Assembly (NCBI RefSeq): GCF_020171985.1
Contig: NZ_JAIVAL010000004.1
Coordinates: forward strand, 219,856-283,855
Direction: 5' to 3'
DNA length: 64,000 bases
Origin: Halobacillus halophilus
GTDB taxonomy: Bacteria; Bacillota; Bacilli; Bacillales; Halobacillaceae
Positions 35,585 to 44,313 of this stretch are shown here, piece by piece (position 1 is the first letter of the stretch; each line of letters opens with the position of its first letter). The translations under genes and the position numbers were made by a program. The notes beneath the pieces are model-generated. The model worked only from the letters and a program-made list of their open reading frames with translations. It made no database searches and was not told the DNA's origin.

Positions 35585-35712
35585 TGATGAACTCCTTTTT
35601 AGTATGATGGATGCTTTTAAACACAATTAAATACTCTAACACTATCCTTATTATGGTGTAAAGTTTAAACTTTTAGCCTTAATTAATGGAATGATGGAGC
35701 TTTAAACGTAAG

Positions 35713-35733
35713 TTGACCACGACAGTGTGTCGT
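35713..35733. repeat. Short inverted repeat downstream of the zinc-ribbon gene
   Basis: CCACGACA and TGTCGTGG form an 8-bp stem nine bases past the zinc-ribbon stop. It has no T run, so it may be a weak terminator or mRNA end stabiliser. Confidence 0.4.
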
Positions 35734-35742
35734 GGCCGTAAA

Positions 35743-35916
35743 TTATTCTGCTTCATCGTACTCTATATTTTTGTCCTTATGACGCTTTTGACATTCCTTA
35801 CAAAGTTTAACTTCCGCCTCTTTTTTAGAGGTTAATAATTTACCACAATTACTGCATTTCCCAAACTCGTTAGGGTTTGCCTGGAAACCTGGAAGTTCGT
35901 TTTCTGGTCCTGGCAT
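35743..35916 (-). CDS. Small zinc-ribbon protein
   Basis: From the ATG at 35916 (RBS AGGAG) this encodes 57 residues with two CxxC knuckles, CSNC and CKEC, spaced for one zinc. The C-terminus is acidic. An in-frame TTG at 35979 would add 21 residues but has no RBS. It starts 63 bp after the CrtI-like gene's stop and is probably co-transcribed. Function unknown. Confidence 0.7.
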   Translation of the reverse strand: MPGPENELPGFQANPNEFGKCSNCGKLLTSKKEAEVKLCKECQKRHKDKNIEYDEAE

Positions 35917-35979
35917 TCTCACCACTCCTCTCTGTAAATTTGGATATGTTTTTTCATTCCCATAATTCACTTTCTTCAA

Positions 35980-37458
35980 TCATCTTGTTAGTTCTTCGGC
36001 TGCCATTAGCCCGGAAAGGGTTACTCCAAGGGTCCCAGCACCTGGGAAAACGGTATCTCCACATTGGTAAATACCTTTAATCCCGGTACGAATGGAATAG
36101 TTCCCAAGCCAGCTGTACTTACCGGTGGGCGCATATCCCCCTACTTTCCCCTGATCTCTTCGCAACCACTTCTGAAAAGTAACCGGTGAACCGGGTAACA
36201 CAAGATCCAGATGATCGGAAAATCCAGGAAAGTAATGATTTACTGTTTCAATTAACCGTTGAGTCATGTCCTCTTTCGCAGCCTCATAATCTTCGCTCTC
36301 CCACCACTGAGATACGTTTGTATGAGTAGAAATCGTTAATGAGCGCATGCCTGGTGGCGCCATTTGAGGATCAGATGGATCTGACAGGGATAGTAAGAAC
36401 TGCCCTCCATCATGCAAATCATCGGGGTGATTGGGATCGATAAATTGATGATAAAGCACATCGGTATCTTTAAAAACGTCTTCTTCCACTCCCGCGTGAA
36501 TGATAAAGGCTCCCCATGCTTCTCTTGACTTTTCTTTTTCCGGCTTAATATAGGTTTGATCTCTTAATTCTTCTGACAATGTCTCATGTAAATTGTGAAC
36601 AGAGTTATTTAAAATGACATAATCTGATTCAAACACCTTATTTCGTTTAGAATGCAAATAATAACCTGAACCATGCTTTTCCACTACACGGACAGGGTGG
36701 CGTAAAAATACCTCATTTCCCCTCTCTTTAATATACTTCGATAATTGTTCTGCTACAGAAGCCAGTCCTCCATGTACAGCAAACGCTCCTTTGTGAAACG
36801 TCTGTAAAGCCGTAAATCCCAGAAAAGCGGGACACCTTTCTACACTTGTTTGGACACTGTCCATTAATTCTCCATTTATAAAAATTTGAAAAAGCCGATT
36901 TTGGTGAAGGTTATATTTTTTCAATCGGTCATAGACGGTCTGTTTCATGTAAGGAAGTAATTGAATGGAGTTGCGACTGATCATGGGAGTTAATCGGATC
37001 CAGTCACTTAATGTTTTCGGCGGAAAAACAGGAAGCCTCTCAACCACAGCATCTACCATTTCTCCCACGCGAAAAACTTCATCATAGAAAGCTTGAATTC
37101 TGGAGGAATCTTCAGGGAAATGATGTTCAATTTCGTTATACCATTGTTCTTTCTTACTATAATAGTGGATGGTTCGATCGGGCATATGGATATCCATGAT
37201 TGGGTTCAATAATGTCATGGGAGGTTTCTCTAAACCAAGAGAGGTGTACAAACGGTCAAAAACACCCCCTGGCTCAAACCCCATTCCCACAGTTGCTCCC
37301 GACTGAAATCGATAACCCCCTCGTTCATATTTGCCTGCACTGCCGCCTAATTCATTAGATGCTTCCAGGACGGCTACACTCATTCCTTTTCGAGTCAACT
37401 CTGCTGCTGCTGCGAGTCCACCAAAACCTGCTCCTACTATACAAACGTCATACTTCAT
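35980..37458 (-). CDS. Phytoene-desaturase-like FAD oxidoreductase (CrtI/CrtO family)
   Basis: A flavoprotein of about 492 residues. The N-terminal dinucleotide fold is MKYDVCIVGAGFGGLAAAA, then EASNELGGSAGKYERGGYRF, and the C-terminal family motif is GIYQCGDTVFPGAGTLG followed by GLMAAEEL. These enzymes desaturate, isomerise or oxidise carotenoids and other polyisoprenoids; halobacilli are often pigmented, but no other crt gene is in the window. ATG at 37458 is eight bases after GGAAGG. Upstream in-frame starts lack an RBS. Confidence 0.85.
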   Translation of the reverse strand: MKYDVCIVGAGFGGLAAAAELTRKGMSVAVLEASNELGGSAGKYERGGYRFQSGATVGMGFEPGGVFDRLYTSLGLEKPPMTLLNPIMDIHMPDRTIHYYSKKEQWYNEIEHHFPEDSSRIQAFYDEVFRVGEMVDAVVERLPVFPPKTLSDWIRLTPMISRNSIQLLPYMKQTVYDRLKKYNLHQNRLFQIFINGELMDSVQTSVERCPAFLGFTALQTFHKGAFAVHGGLASVAEQLSKYIKERGNEVFLRHPVRVVEKHGSGYYLHSKRNKVFESDYVILNNSVHNLHETLSEELRDQTYIKPEKEKSREAWGAFIIHAGVEEDVFKDTDVLYHQFIDPNHPDDLHDGGQFLLSLSDPSDPQMAPPGMRSLTISTHTNVSQWWESEDYEAAKEDMTQRLIETVNHYFPGFSDHLDLVLPGSPVTFQKWLRRDQGKVGGYAPTGKYSWLGNYSIRTGIKGIYQCGDTVFPGAGTLGVTLSGLMAAEELTR

Positions 37459-37641
37459 TGTCATCGCCTTCCTTTGGTTTACTCTTTCCCTCTCTTTATT
37501 CATTTTAAATGAGTATGAGCCTATTGAAGATTCCTTGGGATTCTATCTTCCAGGGAAGAGGTTTTTATTTACTCTCTCCTCTCACAAAAATCATAAAAAG
37601 TGAACCAACAGGTACAAAAGCAATAAAGTTATACCACTATA

Positions 37642-37827
37642 GGGCCGGTTATTGTAGAACTCCGTTTCGAGATATTAGTTATAGTTAAGGACCTGCGGGG
37701 GACGATTCCACTTTCCGGCCCTGCCCGACGCAGGGCCGTAGGAAAGCGAGTTATTTCCCCACTAGCCCTCTTCCCCATAAAGTAACGGACCCATTTATCT
37801 CGAAACAGAGTCTTCAACAAACGGGAG
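37642..37827. repeat. Mosaic intergenic repeat, copy B (short form)
   Basis: A 186-bp element with ends GGGCCGG...TCCGTTTCGAGATA and the inverted TTGAAGACTCTGTTTCGAGA. Only the two arms and a central hairpin (GGCCCTGC/GCAGGGCC) remain; the inner modules of copies A, C and D are missing. Apart from it and a terminator, the 470-bp gap 37459-37927 is empty. Confidence 0.75.
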
Positions 37828-37877
37828 TTTATCTTTAATATCAGCACATTCTAACAAAGCTGTGATTACCACACTCA

Positions 37878-37918
37878 CAAAAAAGAAGACGACCTGGTTC
37901 TCTACCGGTCGTCTTCTC
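37878..37918 (-). terminator. Terminator of the M29 aminopeptidase gene
   Basis: AGAAGACGACC pairs with GGTCGTCTTCT around a 12-nt loop, followed by TTTTTT on the minus strand. Confidence 0.85.
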
Positions 37919-37927
37919 TGCTTCATT

Positions 37928-39175
37928 TTATTCGAAGGAAATAGCCCAGCTGCCTTGGCGCATGACAGCTTCTTTAGTTCCGTCTTCCAATATCCCATCA
38001 ATATCCAGTTTGTCGGATCCCATCATAAAATCAACGTGAGACAAACTATGATTAATACCATTTTGATCTAGTTCCTCTTCACTCATATCAGAGCCGCCTG
38101 TCATATTGTTTGGATAGGCTTTTCCTAATGCTAAGTGACAGGAAGCATTTTCATCATACAAAGTATTGTAGAAAATTAACCCAGACTGAGAAATTGGTGA
38201 CTCATGTGGTACAAGTGCCAATTCACCCAGGCGACGTGAACCCTCATCCGTATCAAGCAAATGCTTTAATGTCTCTTCTCCTTCTTCAGCAGAAAAGTCT
38301 GTCACTTTACCCTCTTTAAAAGTAAGAGTAAAGCCATCGATTACATTCCCTCCGTAGTTCAAAGGCTTCGTACAGGTTACTTTACCATCTACTCCGTATT
38401 TATGAGGAGCGGTGAACACTTCCTCAGTCGGCATATTTGGATTGAACTGAATATTTTCCTTCTCCGTTCTGGCAGGTCCGCCTTTCCAAATATGTCCTTT
38501 TGGAAGAGCTACCTCTAAATCAGTGCCAGGTGCCTTATAAACCAGCTTACTGTACTGTTTTTTATTTAAATATTCTCGGGCTTTAATCAATGTTTCATTG
38601 TGTTCTTCCCACGCAGCTATCGGATCTTTCTGATCGACGCGGACAATACTGAAGATCTGCTCCCACAGCTTATCCTGAGCCGTTTCTTCGCTTTCTCCCG
38701 GGAAAATCTTTTGGGCCCAAGCAGGAATTGGAATACTTACAATGGACCACTGTAGACGGTCGTTCATCGTGTAATTTCTGAATGTCGACATTGCTTCTGA
38801 CCTTGCCTTATTAGCTGCTGCCACCTTACCTGCGTCGATACCTTTGAGTAGATCAGGGTCAGTAGAACGGATAGAAAGGATAGCCGCCCCTTGTTCAGCA
38901 AAATAAGTGAACTTTTGCTGCTGCCATTCTGGCACTTCGGATAATGTCTCTTGCGATGCATGTTCATACTTCATACGCGTGAGTTCATCGTCACTCCAAT
39001 TAATATGTACATCCTCAGCTCCCATTTCAAAAGCTTTCCTTGCAACAACACGAGTAAATTCAGCACCTTCGATGGTAGAATTAATCATTAATTTTTGCTG
39101 CTCTTGTAAGTTGACTCCTGTTCTTAGAGCTAGTTCTGCATATTTTTCCAGTTTATCTTGGCTTGGCATTCTCAT
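37928..39175 (-). CDS. M29-family aminopeptidase (AmpS/PepS)
   Basis: A 415-residue cytoplasmic metallopeptidase of the thermophilic aminopeptidase family M29. Metal-ligand motifs are recognisable: EEVFTAPHKYGVDG (Glu), the EGEETL segment (Glu), GELALVPHESPI (Glu, His) and SLSHVDFMMGS (His, Asp). Length fits the family. ATG follows GGGAGGAAGTACAAA. It has its own terminator. Confidence 0.93.
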   Translation of the reverse strand: MRMPSQDKLEKYAELALRTGVNLQEQQKLMINSTIEGAEFTRVVARKAFEMGAEDVHINWSDDELTRMKYEHASQETLSEVPEWQQQKFTYFAEQGAAILSIRSTDPDLLKGIDAGKVAAANKARSEAMSTFRNYTMNDRLQWSIVSIPIPAWAQKIFPGESEETAQDKLWEQIFSIVRVDQKDPIAAWEEHNETLIKAREYLNKKQYSKLVYKAPGTDLEVALPKGHIWKGGPARTEKENIQFNPNMPTEEVFTAPHKYGVDGKVTCTKPLNYGGNVIDGFTLTFKEGKVTDFSAEEGEETLKHLLDTDEGSRRLGELALVPHESPISQSGLIFYNTLYDENASCHLALGKAYPNNMTGGSDMSEEELDQNGINHSLSHVDFMMGSDKLDIDGILEDGTKEAVMRQGSWAISFE

Positions 39176-39246
39176 TTTGTACTTCCTCCCTATCGAATAA
39201 TTGTATCCGTATTCATTATTCCATATTTACATTCCTATGTCACAAT

Positions 39247-39274
39247 AAGAGACCCGGTATTGTCCGGGTCTCTT
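39247..39274 (-). terminator. Terminator of the ABC-F gene
   Basis: AAGAGACCCGG pairs with CCGGGTCTCTT around a 6-nt loop, five bases past the ABC-F stop. On the minus strand only a weak T tract follows. Confidence 0.65.
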
Positions 39275-39278
39275 AGTA

Positions 39279-41177
39279 TTATCCATCCTTCTCGATTTCT
39301 TCCACAATTAATGAAAGTTCTTCCCAGCGCTCCATCTTTACTTCTAAGTTGTTTTCCAATTCTTCTTGCTTTTTGTAAAGCTTTTGCACCTTGTCGAAGT
39401 CACTAGCTGCGCCTGAAATCTCTTCTTCCACTTCCTCAAGTTGAGTTTCTAAAGTGGCAATTTCATCTTCAATGGTTTCCCATTCTTGTTTTTCACGATA
39501 GGTAAGTTTACGTTTTCTGTTTGATCTTCTGGTTGCCTCCTGGGCAGACACATTTTTTCTTTTGCTATCCTCTTCTTTCGCTTCTTCGCGGCGCTGTTCT
39601 AGATACTCTGAATAGTTTCCATAAAAACGTCGGATTTTTTCCCCTTCAAATGCAACGATCTTGTCAATCGTCCTATCAAGGAAATAGCGGTCGTGAGAAA
39701 CCGTAATAACGACTCCCGGAAATTGATCCAGATAATCTTCCAGTACACTAAGCGTTTCTGTATCTAAGTCGTTGGTAGGCTCATCTAAAAACAGCACATT
39801 TGGTTCACTCATGAGTACGCGAAGCAGGTAAAGTCTGCGGCGCTCTCCACCTGATAGGCGTTTAATATACGTCCATTGCTGAGGTCTCGGGAATAAAAAG
39901 CGCTCGAGCATCTGCTCCGCAGTAACTTCGTCACCATCAGCGGTAGTAATGACCTCAGCCACTTCTTTAATATATTCGATAACTTTAAGGGATTCGTCCA
40001 GTTCCTCGTGATCTTGAGTATAATACCCAATCTTAACAGTCGAACCAATCTTCACCTTACCAGCATCCGGCTTGATTCTTTCAGCCATAATGTTTAGAAG
40101 TGTCGTTTTTCCAGAACCATTAGCTCCTATAATTCCTAATCGCTCCCCTGGTACGACGAGATAATTAAAGTTCTCTACAATTTGGCGGGACCCAAATGCC
40201 AGAGATATGCCATCTAATTCAATGACTTGATTCCCTAGTCTTGTCGATCCGATGGCCATATCCACCTGCTCTGTCTGCGTATCAAACGTCTCATCCTTCA
40301 TGGCTTCCACGCGCTGTTTTCTTGCTTTCTGTTTAGTTGTACGGGCTTTCACACCACTTTTAAGCCACGCTAATTCTCTTTTTAGTGTATTGCGGTGCTT
40401 TTGTTCAGCCTGACGTTCCCACTCTTCTCGTTCTGCCTTTTTCTCTAAGAAAGTTTCATAGTTTCCTTCATAAATATATAAACTTCCTTTATCCAGTTCA
40501 TAAATTAAGTTGGTTACTCGATTTAAGAAATATCTATCGTGAGTAATGACCATTAATGCACCTTTATAAGAGGCCAAGTATTCTTCCAGCCATTCAATGG
40601 TTTCATTGTCTAGATGGTTGGTAGGTTCATCCAGCAGCAGCAAATCAGCAGGCTGGATCAGTGCCTTTGCGATAGCTACTCGCTTTTTCTGCCCGCCGGA
40701 CAAGTCTTTCACCTGTTTCTGGTACGACTCAATTCCAAGCTTTGAAAGCACAGTCTTAGCCACGGTATTAGCTTCCCAAGCATTCTTTTCCTCCATTTTT
40801 TGCTGCAGGTCCAACATTCGCTGCTGAACATCGGGGTCTTCAGGATTTTCAGAAAGTTCAAGCATCACCTTCTCATACTTTCTCATCACCCTCATGATGT
40901 CTGAATCACCGTAATAGATCTGTTCAAGCACAGTCTTATCCTCTACCAGGTCTGGATCTTGAGGTAAATATTCAACCGTAAAATCTTTAGCATGATCGAT
41001 CTGCCCACTATCCGCTGTTTCCAGTTTGGCCAGAATTTTCAACAAAGTAGACTTGCCTGTGCCATTTACTCCAATTAGCCCAATTCGCTGCTGATTGGTT
41101 ATGGTAAAAGATATATCTTCAAATAAATCCTTATCTCCGAAACTTTTGCTCATATGATCAATTGATAAAATACTCAT
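39279..41177 (-). CDS. yfmR: ABC-F translation factor YfmR/Uup
   Basis: A soluble protein of 632 residues with two ABC ATPase cassettes and no membrane domain. Cassette 1 has GVNGTGKST, LSGGQKKR and LLLDEPTNHLD; cassette 2 has GANGSGKTT, LSGGERRR and LFLDEPTNDLD. The charged linker between them contains WLKSGVKARTTKQKAR, and the C-terminal 100 residues form a coiled coil, the Uup/YfmR feature. These factors act at the ribosome E site to relieve stalls. ATG at 41177 is nine bases after AAAGG. Confidence 0.93.
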   Translation of the reverse strand: MSILSIDHMSKSFGDKDLFEDISFTITNQQRIGLIGVNGTGKSTLLKILAKLETADSGQIDHAKDFTVEYLPQDPDLVEDKTVLEQIYYGDSDIMRVMRKYEKVMLELSENPEDPDVQQRMLDLQQKMEEKNAWEANTVAKTVLSKLGIESYQKQVKDLSGGQKKRVAIAKALIQPADLLLLDEPTNHLDNETIEWLEEYLASYKGALMVITHDRYFLNRVTNLIYELDKGSLYIYEGNYETFLEKKAEREEWERQAEQKHRNTLKRELAWLKSGVKARTTKQKARKQRVEAMKDETFDTQTEQVDMAIGSTRLGNQVIELDGISLAFGSRQIVENFNYLVVPGERLGIIGANGSGKTTLLNIMAERIKPDAGKVKIGSTVKIGYYTQDHEELDESLKVIEYIKEVAEVITTADGDEVTAEQMLERFLFPRPQQWTYIKRLSGGERRRLYLLRVLMSEPNVLFLDEPTNDLDTETLSVLEDYLDQFPGVVITVSHDRYFLDRTIDKIVAFEGEKIRRFYGNYSEYLEQRREEAKEEDSKRKNVSAQEATRRSNRKRKLTYREKQEWETIEDEIATLETQLEEVEEEISGAASDFDKVQKLYKKQEELENNLEVKMERWEELSLIVEEIEKDG

Positions 41178-41278
41178 CACGCTCATCCTTTTTACACGAA
41201 TCTTTTCCCATCATATCACATGAGCTCAGCTAAGTGCTGAGTGAAGCTCACCTGTGTAAGTTCTTCCTTGTAAGGACT

Positions 41279-41308
41279 AAAAACCCCAGGACTTTAAAAG
41301 TCCCGGGG
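41279..41308 (-). terminator. Terminator of the alanine symporter gene
   Basis: A near-perfect stem CCCCAGGACTTT with its partner is followed by TTTTTAG on the minus strand. Confidence 0.85.
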
Positions 41309-41314
41309 CAATCC

Positions 41315-42757
41315 TTACCTTTGTTGAGCTTGTCTTTTTTCCGTTTCCTCTGCTTCAATCGGCTGATCACGTCTCCAGTACTCCATTCCTTCAACACCTG
41401 GAAGGTGATCCTGATAGAAGACCGGATCGTTCCCTGCCTTACGCTGCTTCCTGTAATCTTTTAATGCGTCGTAGGCAACGGAGGATAATCGGAAAATGGC
41501 GTAAAGGTTAATTAAAGCCATAATCCCCATTGTTAAATCTGCAAGCGACCAGACAAGACCAAATTCTGCAACCGCGCCAAACATTACCATAAACAATACA
41601 GCGATACGGTAGATGAAAATATTGGATGAACTGGATTTAATAAACTCAATATTTGTTTCACCATAATAATAATTTCCAATGATGGAACTGAAAGCAAATA
41701 AGAATATAGCGATCGCAATGAAGATCGAAGCCCATGTTCCTAATTCAGATTCAAACGCTGACTGGGTGAGCTGAATGCCATCAAGATCAGTACCTACATA
41801 ATCACCTGCAAAAAGAATGATGACAGCAGTAGCACTACAGATAAGTAAAGTATCTGTAAACACACCAAGCGTCTGGATTAACCCCTGTTTTACAGGATGC
41901 GTCACTTCAGATGTAGCTGCGGCGTTAGGTGCACTCCCCATCCCCGCTTCGTTGGAGAATAGTCCGCGCTTAATACCTATTAAAATCATACCGCCGAAAG
42001 TACCGCCGGCTACCTCTCTAAACCCGAATGCTCCTTGAAAAATTTGCCCCACCATATTCGGGACTTGACCAAGATTAATGAAAAGCACATAAGCAGCAAG
42101 AATGATATAGAAGATTGCCATAACCGGAATAATGTACTGAGTAACCTGTGCAATGCGTTTTAATCCTCCAAAAATAATTAAAGCCACAATCAATGTTAAA
42201 ATACCGCCCATTACCCATTTTTGAATATTAAATGAGTTTTCAAAAGCAAGGCGAATCGTATTCGACTGAACGGAACTAAAAACAAGACCATAAGTAAATG
42301 TAATCGTGATGGCAAAGAGAATACCCAGCTTACGGTTTTTCAGCCCTTTTTCCATATAATAAGCCGGACCGCCCCGATATTGATCATTATCGGGAATCTT
42401 ATAAATTTGCGCCAGTGTACTCTCTATAAAGGCGGACGCTCCTCCAAGTATCGCTACAAGCCACATCCAGAACACAGCGCCTGGACCGCCTACGGTAATG
42501 GCAGCTGCCACACCAGCTAAGTTACCTGTTCCCACCCTGGAAGCCGTACTAATTGCAAATGCCTGGAACGGGGATGTACCTTTTTTCCCTTCTGCCGAAA
42601 TTGACCGCTTATCAAACAACACCTTAATCATTTCAGGAATGTAGCGGAACTGCACAAAATTAAGTTTGATCGAAAACCATAACCCACAACCTAGCAGGGC
42701 AGCCACAAGTATGTAACCCCACATGTAAGTATTCAAGGTTTCAAGTAAAGCACCCAC
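41315..42757 (-). CDS. Alanine/glycine:cation symporter (AGCS family)
   Basis: A 480-residue, 11-helix sodium-coupled carrier for alanine or glycine. Family signatures include AFAISTASRVGTGNLAGVAA, GGPGAVFWMWLVA and GLFSNEAGMGSAPNAAA. A hydrophilic tail of about 45 residues ends EKRQAQQR. The GTG at 42757 lies nine bases after GGAGG; ATG codons at 42784 and 42775 are at or before the RBS. Confidence 0.95.
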   Translation of the reverse strand: MGALLETLNTYMWGYILVAALLGCGLWFSIKLNFVQFRYIPEMIKVLFDKRSISAEGKKGTSPFQAFAISTASRVGTGNLAGVAAAITVGGPGAVFWMWLVAILGGASAFIESTLAQIYKIPDNDQYRGGPAYYMEKGLKNRKLGILFAITITFTYGLVFSSVQSNTIRLAFENSFNIQKWVMGGILTLIVALIIFGGLKRIAQVTQYIIPVMAIFYIILAAYVLFINLGQVPNMVGQIFQGAFGFREVAGGTFGGMILIGIKRGLFSNEAGMGSAPNAAATSEVTHPVKQGLIQTLGVFTDTLLICSATAVIILFAGDYVGTDLDGIQLTQSAFESELGTWASIFIAIAIFLFAFSSIIGNYYYGETNIEFIKSSSSNIFIYRIAVLFMVMFGAVAEFGLVWSLADLTMGIMALINLYAIFRLSSVAYDALKDYRKQRKAGNDPVFYQDHLPGVEGMEYWRRDQPIEAEETEKRQAQQR

Positions 42758-43002
42758 GCTTCTCCACCTCCACATTTTATTCAAATAATTGCCAATTATG
42801 GGACATTTCCCAATATAATAAAGAATTAAACCGCTTTCTAATTAAAACACCCTTATTAATCTACCAATAAACCCAGTTAGACTCAAATGAAAAATTTTTA
42901 CAAACTCCGCTACGTAATTTTTCGTCATGAAAAGCAGACTTTAACAAAATAAGTTAGAGTTTAACCGTAAATGAATGAGCAAGATAGGTTTTAATTTTTC
43001 TA

Positions 43003-43030
43003 TTGACTTGATAATTATTTTCATTACAAT
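43003..43030 (+). promoter_or_regulatory. Promoter of the ferric iron ABC operon
   Basis: TTGACT and TACAAT are 16 bp apart. The spacer and -10 are covered by the first Fur box. Confidence 0.65.
43010..43027 (+). promoter_or_regulatory. Fur box 1
   Basis: GATAATTATTTTCATTAC matches the 19-bp Fur consensus GATAATGATAATCATTATC at about 14 positions and overlaps the promoter. Confidence 0.75.
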
Positions 43031-43040
43031 AGTAAATGGG

Positions 43041-43059
43041 ATTGAAAATCATTTTCAAT
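43041..43059 (+). promoter_or_regulatory. Fur box 2, perfect 9-1-9 palindrome
   Basis: ATTGAAAATCATTTTCAAT is a perfect 9-1-9 palindrome of the Fur type, 37 bp upstream of the ATG at 43096. The 31-bp spacing to box 1 places both on the same helix face. Confidence 0.8.
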
Positions 43060-43095
43060 AAGGAAAAATAGTAGACTACATATGAGGTGAAGGAA

Positions 43096-44220
43096 ATGAA
43101 AAACAAATGGTTTTTAGTAAGCATTATGCTGATTGTATCCATCTTTGCTTTAGCTGCATGCGGCAGCAGTAACGATGAAGGCTCCTCCAATGAAAGTGAG
43201 GATACTGAAGAAAGTACCTCTGATGAAGGTTCCTCTGAAGAGAACGCTTCTCAAGAATCAGAAACAGGGGGCGAAGTTAATCTATACACGGGCCGTCACT
43301 ACGAAACAGATCAGGAGCTATACGATACATTTACAGAACAAACTGGTATTAAAGTTAATGTCATTAAAGGCGACGATGATGAACTGATTGCACGTCTTGA
43401 TCGTGAAGGAAAGGCTTCAGAAGCTGACTTGTTAATGACTGCTGATGCAGGACGTTTATACAGAGCAAAATCTCAGGACCTCCTGCAAGAAGTCAGCAGT
43501 GATGTTCTAAATAACAATATTCCCGAGAAACTTCGCGATCAGGAAGGTCAATGGTTCGGACTTACAAAAAGAGCGAGAGTTATTGCCTATCATAAAGAGC
43601 GCGTAGATGAGGAAGACATTCAAACTTACATGGATCTTACAAAAGATCAATTCCAGGATAAAGTGCTGATCCGCTCTTCTTCTAACATTTATAATCAGTC
43701 TCTTCTTGCTTCTATGATTGCTTTAGAGGGTGAAGAGAAAGCAAAAGAATGGGCACAGGGGATCGTGGATAACATGGCACGCGAACCAAAAGGCGGAGAC
43801 CGTGACCAAGCTAAAGCTGTTGCAGCCGGCGAAGGTGACGTAGCAGTTATGAACACTTATTATTTAGGAAAACTTCTGAAGTCTGAGGATCAAGAAGAAG
43901 TAAAAGTTGGAGAACAGCTTGGCGTTATCTTCCCTAACCAGGATTCCACAGGTACTCACGTTAATATCAGCGGAATCGGGATGACAGCCAGCAGTAAAAA
44001 CAAAGAAAATGCACAGAAATTCATGGAATTTCTGACGACAGAAGAAGCGCAGAAACAATTCGCAGAAGCTAATTACGAATACCCTGTGAATCCAGATGTA
44101 GAGCCATCTGAGCTTCTTAAGAGCTGGGGAGAATTTAAAGAGCAGGACATTAATCTTTCTAAGCTTGGTGAAAACAACGACAAAGCAGTTAAGATTATGA
44201 ACGAAGTAGGCTGGAAGTAA
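43096..44220 (+). CDS. Ferric iron ABC transporter substrate-binding lipoprotein
   Basis: A 374-residue receptor of the FbpA/FutA type. The lipoprotein signal ends FALAACGSS (lipobox LAAC) and is followed by a Ser/Glu-rich acidic linker of about 40 residues, typical of surface proteins in halophiles. NLYTGRHYETDQELY begins the mature domain, and NTYYLGKL holds the paired Tyr that bind Fe3+ in FbpA. ATG at 43096 follows GAGGTGAAGGAA. Two Fur boxes upstream predict derepression in low iron. Confidence 0.93.
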   Translation: MKNKWFLVSIMLIVSIFALAACGSSNDEGSSNESEDTEESTSDEGSSEENASQESETGGEVNLYTGRHYETDQELYDTFTEQTGIKVNVIKGDDDELIARLDREGKASEADLLMTADAGRLYRAKSQDLLQEVSSDVLNNNIPEKLRDQEGQWFGLTKRARVIAYHKERVDEEDIQTYMDLTKDQFQDKVLIRSSSNIYNQSLLASMIALEGEEKAKEWAQGIVDNMAREPKGGDRDQAKAVAAGEGDVAVMNTYYLGKLLKSEDQEEVKVGEQLGVIFPNQDSTGTHVNISGIGMTASSKNKENAQKFMEFLTTEEAQKQFAEANYEYPVNPDVEPSELLKSWGEFKEQDINLSKLGENNDKAVKIMNEVGWK

Positions 44221-44230
44221 TACCAATGCG

Positions 44231-44261
44231 CAAGTGCCGTACTCTTAGAGTACGGCACTTG
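44231..44261 (+). other. Intra-operon hairpin
   Basis: A 14-bp perfect stem CAAGTGCCGTACTC/GAGTACGGCACTTG with a 3-nt loop and no T run lies between the receptor and permease genes. It probably stabilises the receptor mRNA or dampens permease expression. Confidence 0.7.
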
Positions 44262-44313
44262 GTATATATACAAAACAATTGAGAACTGTTATCATCTTTA
44301 TAGGTGTTCACTC

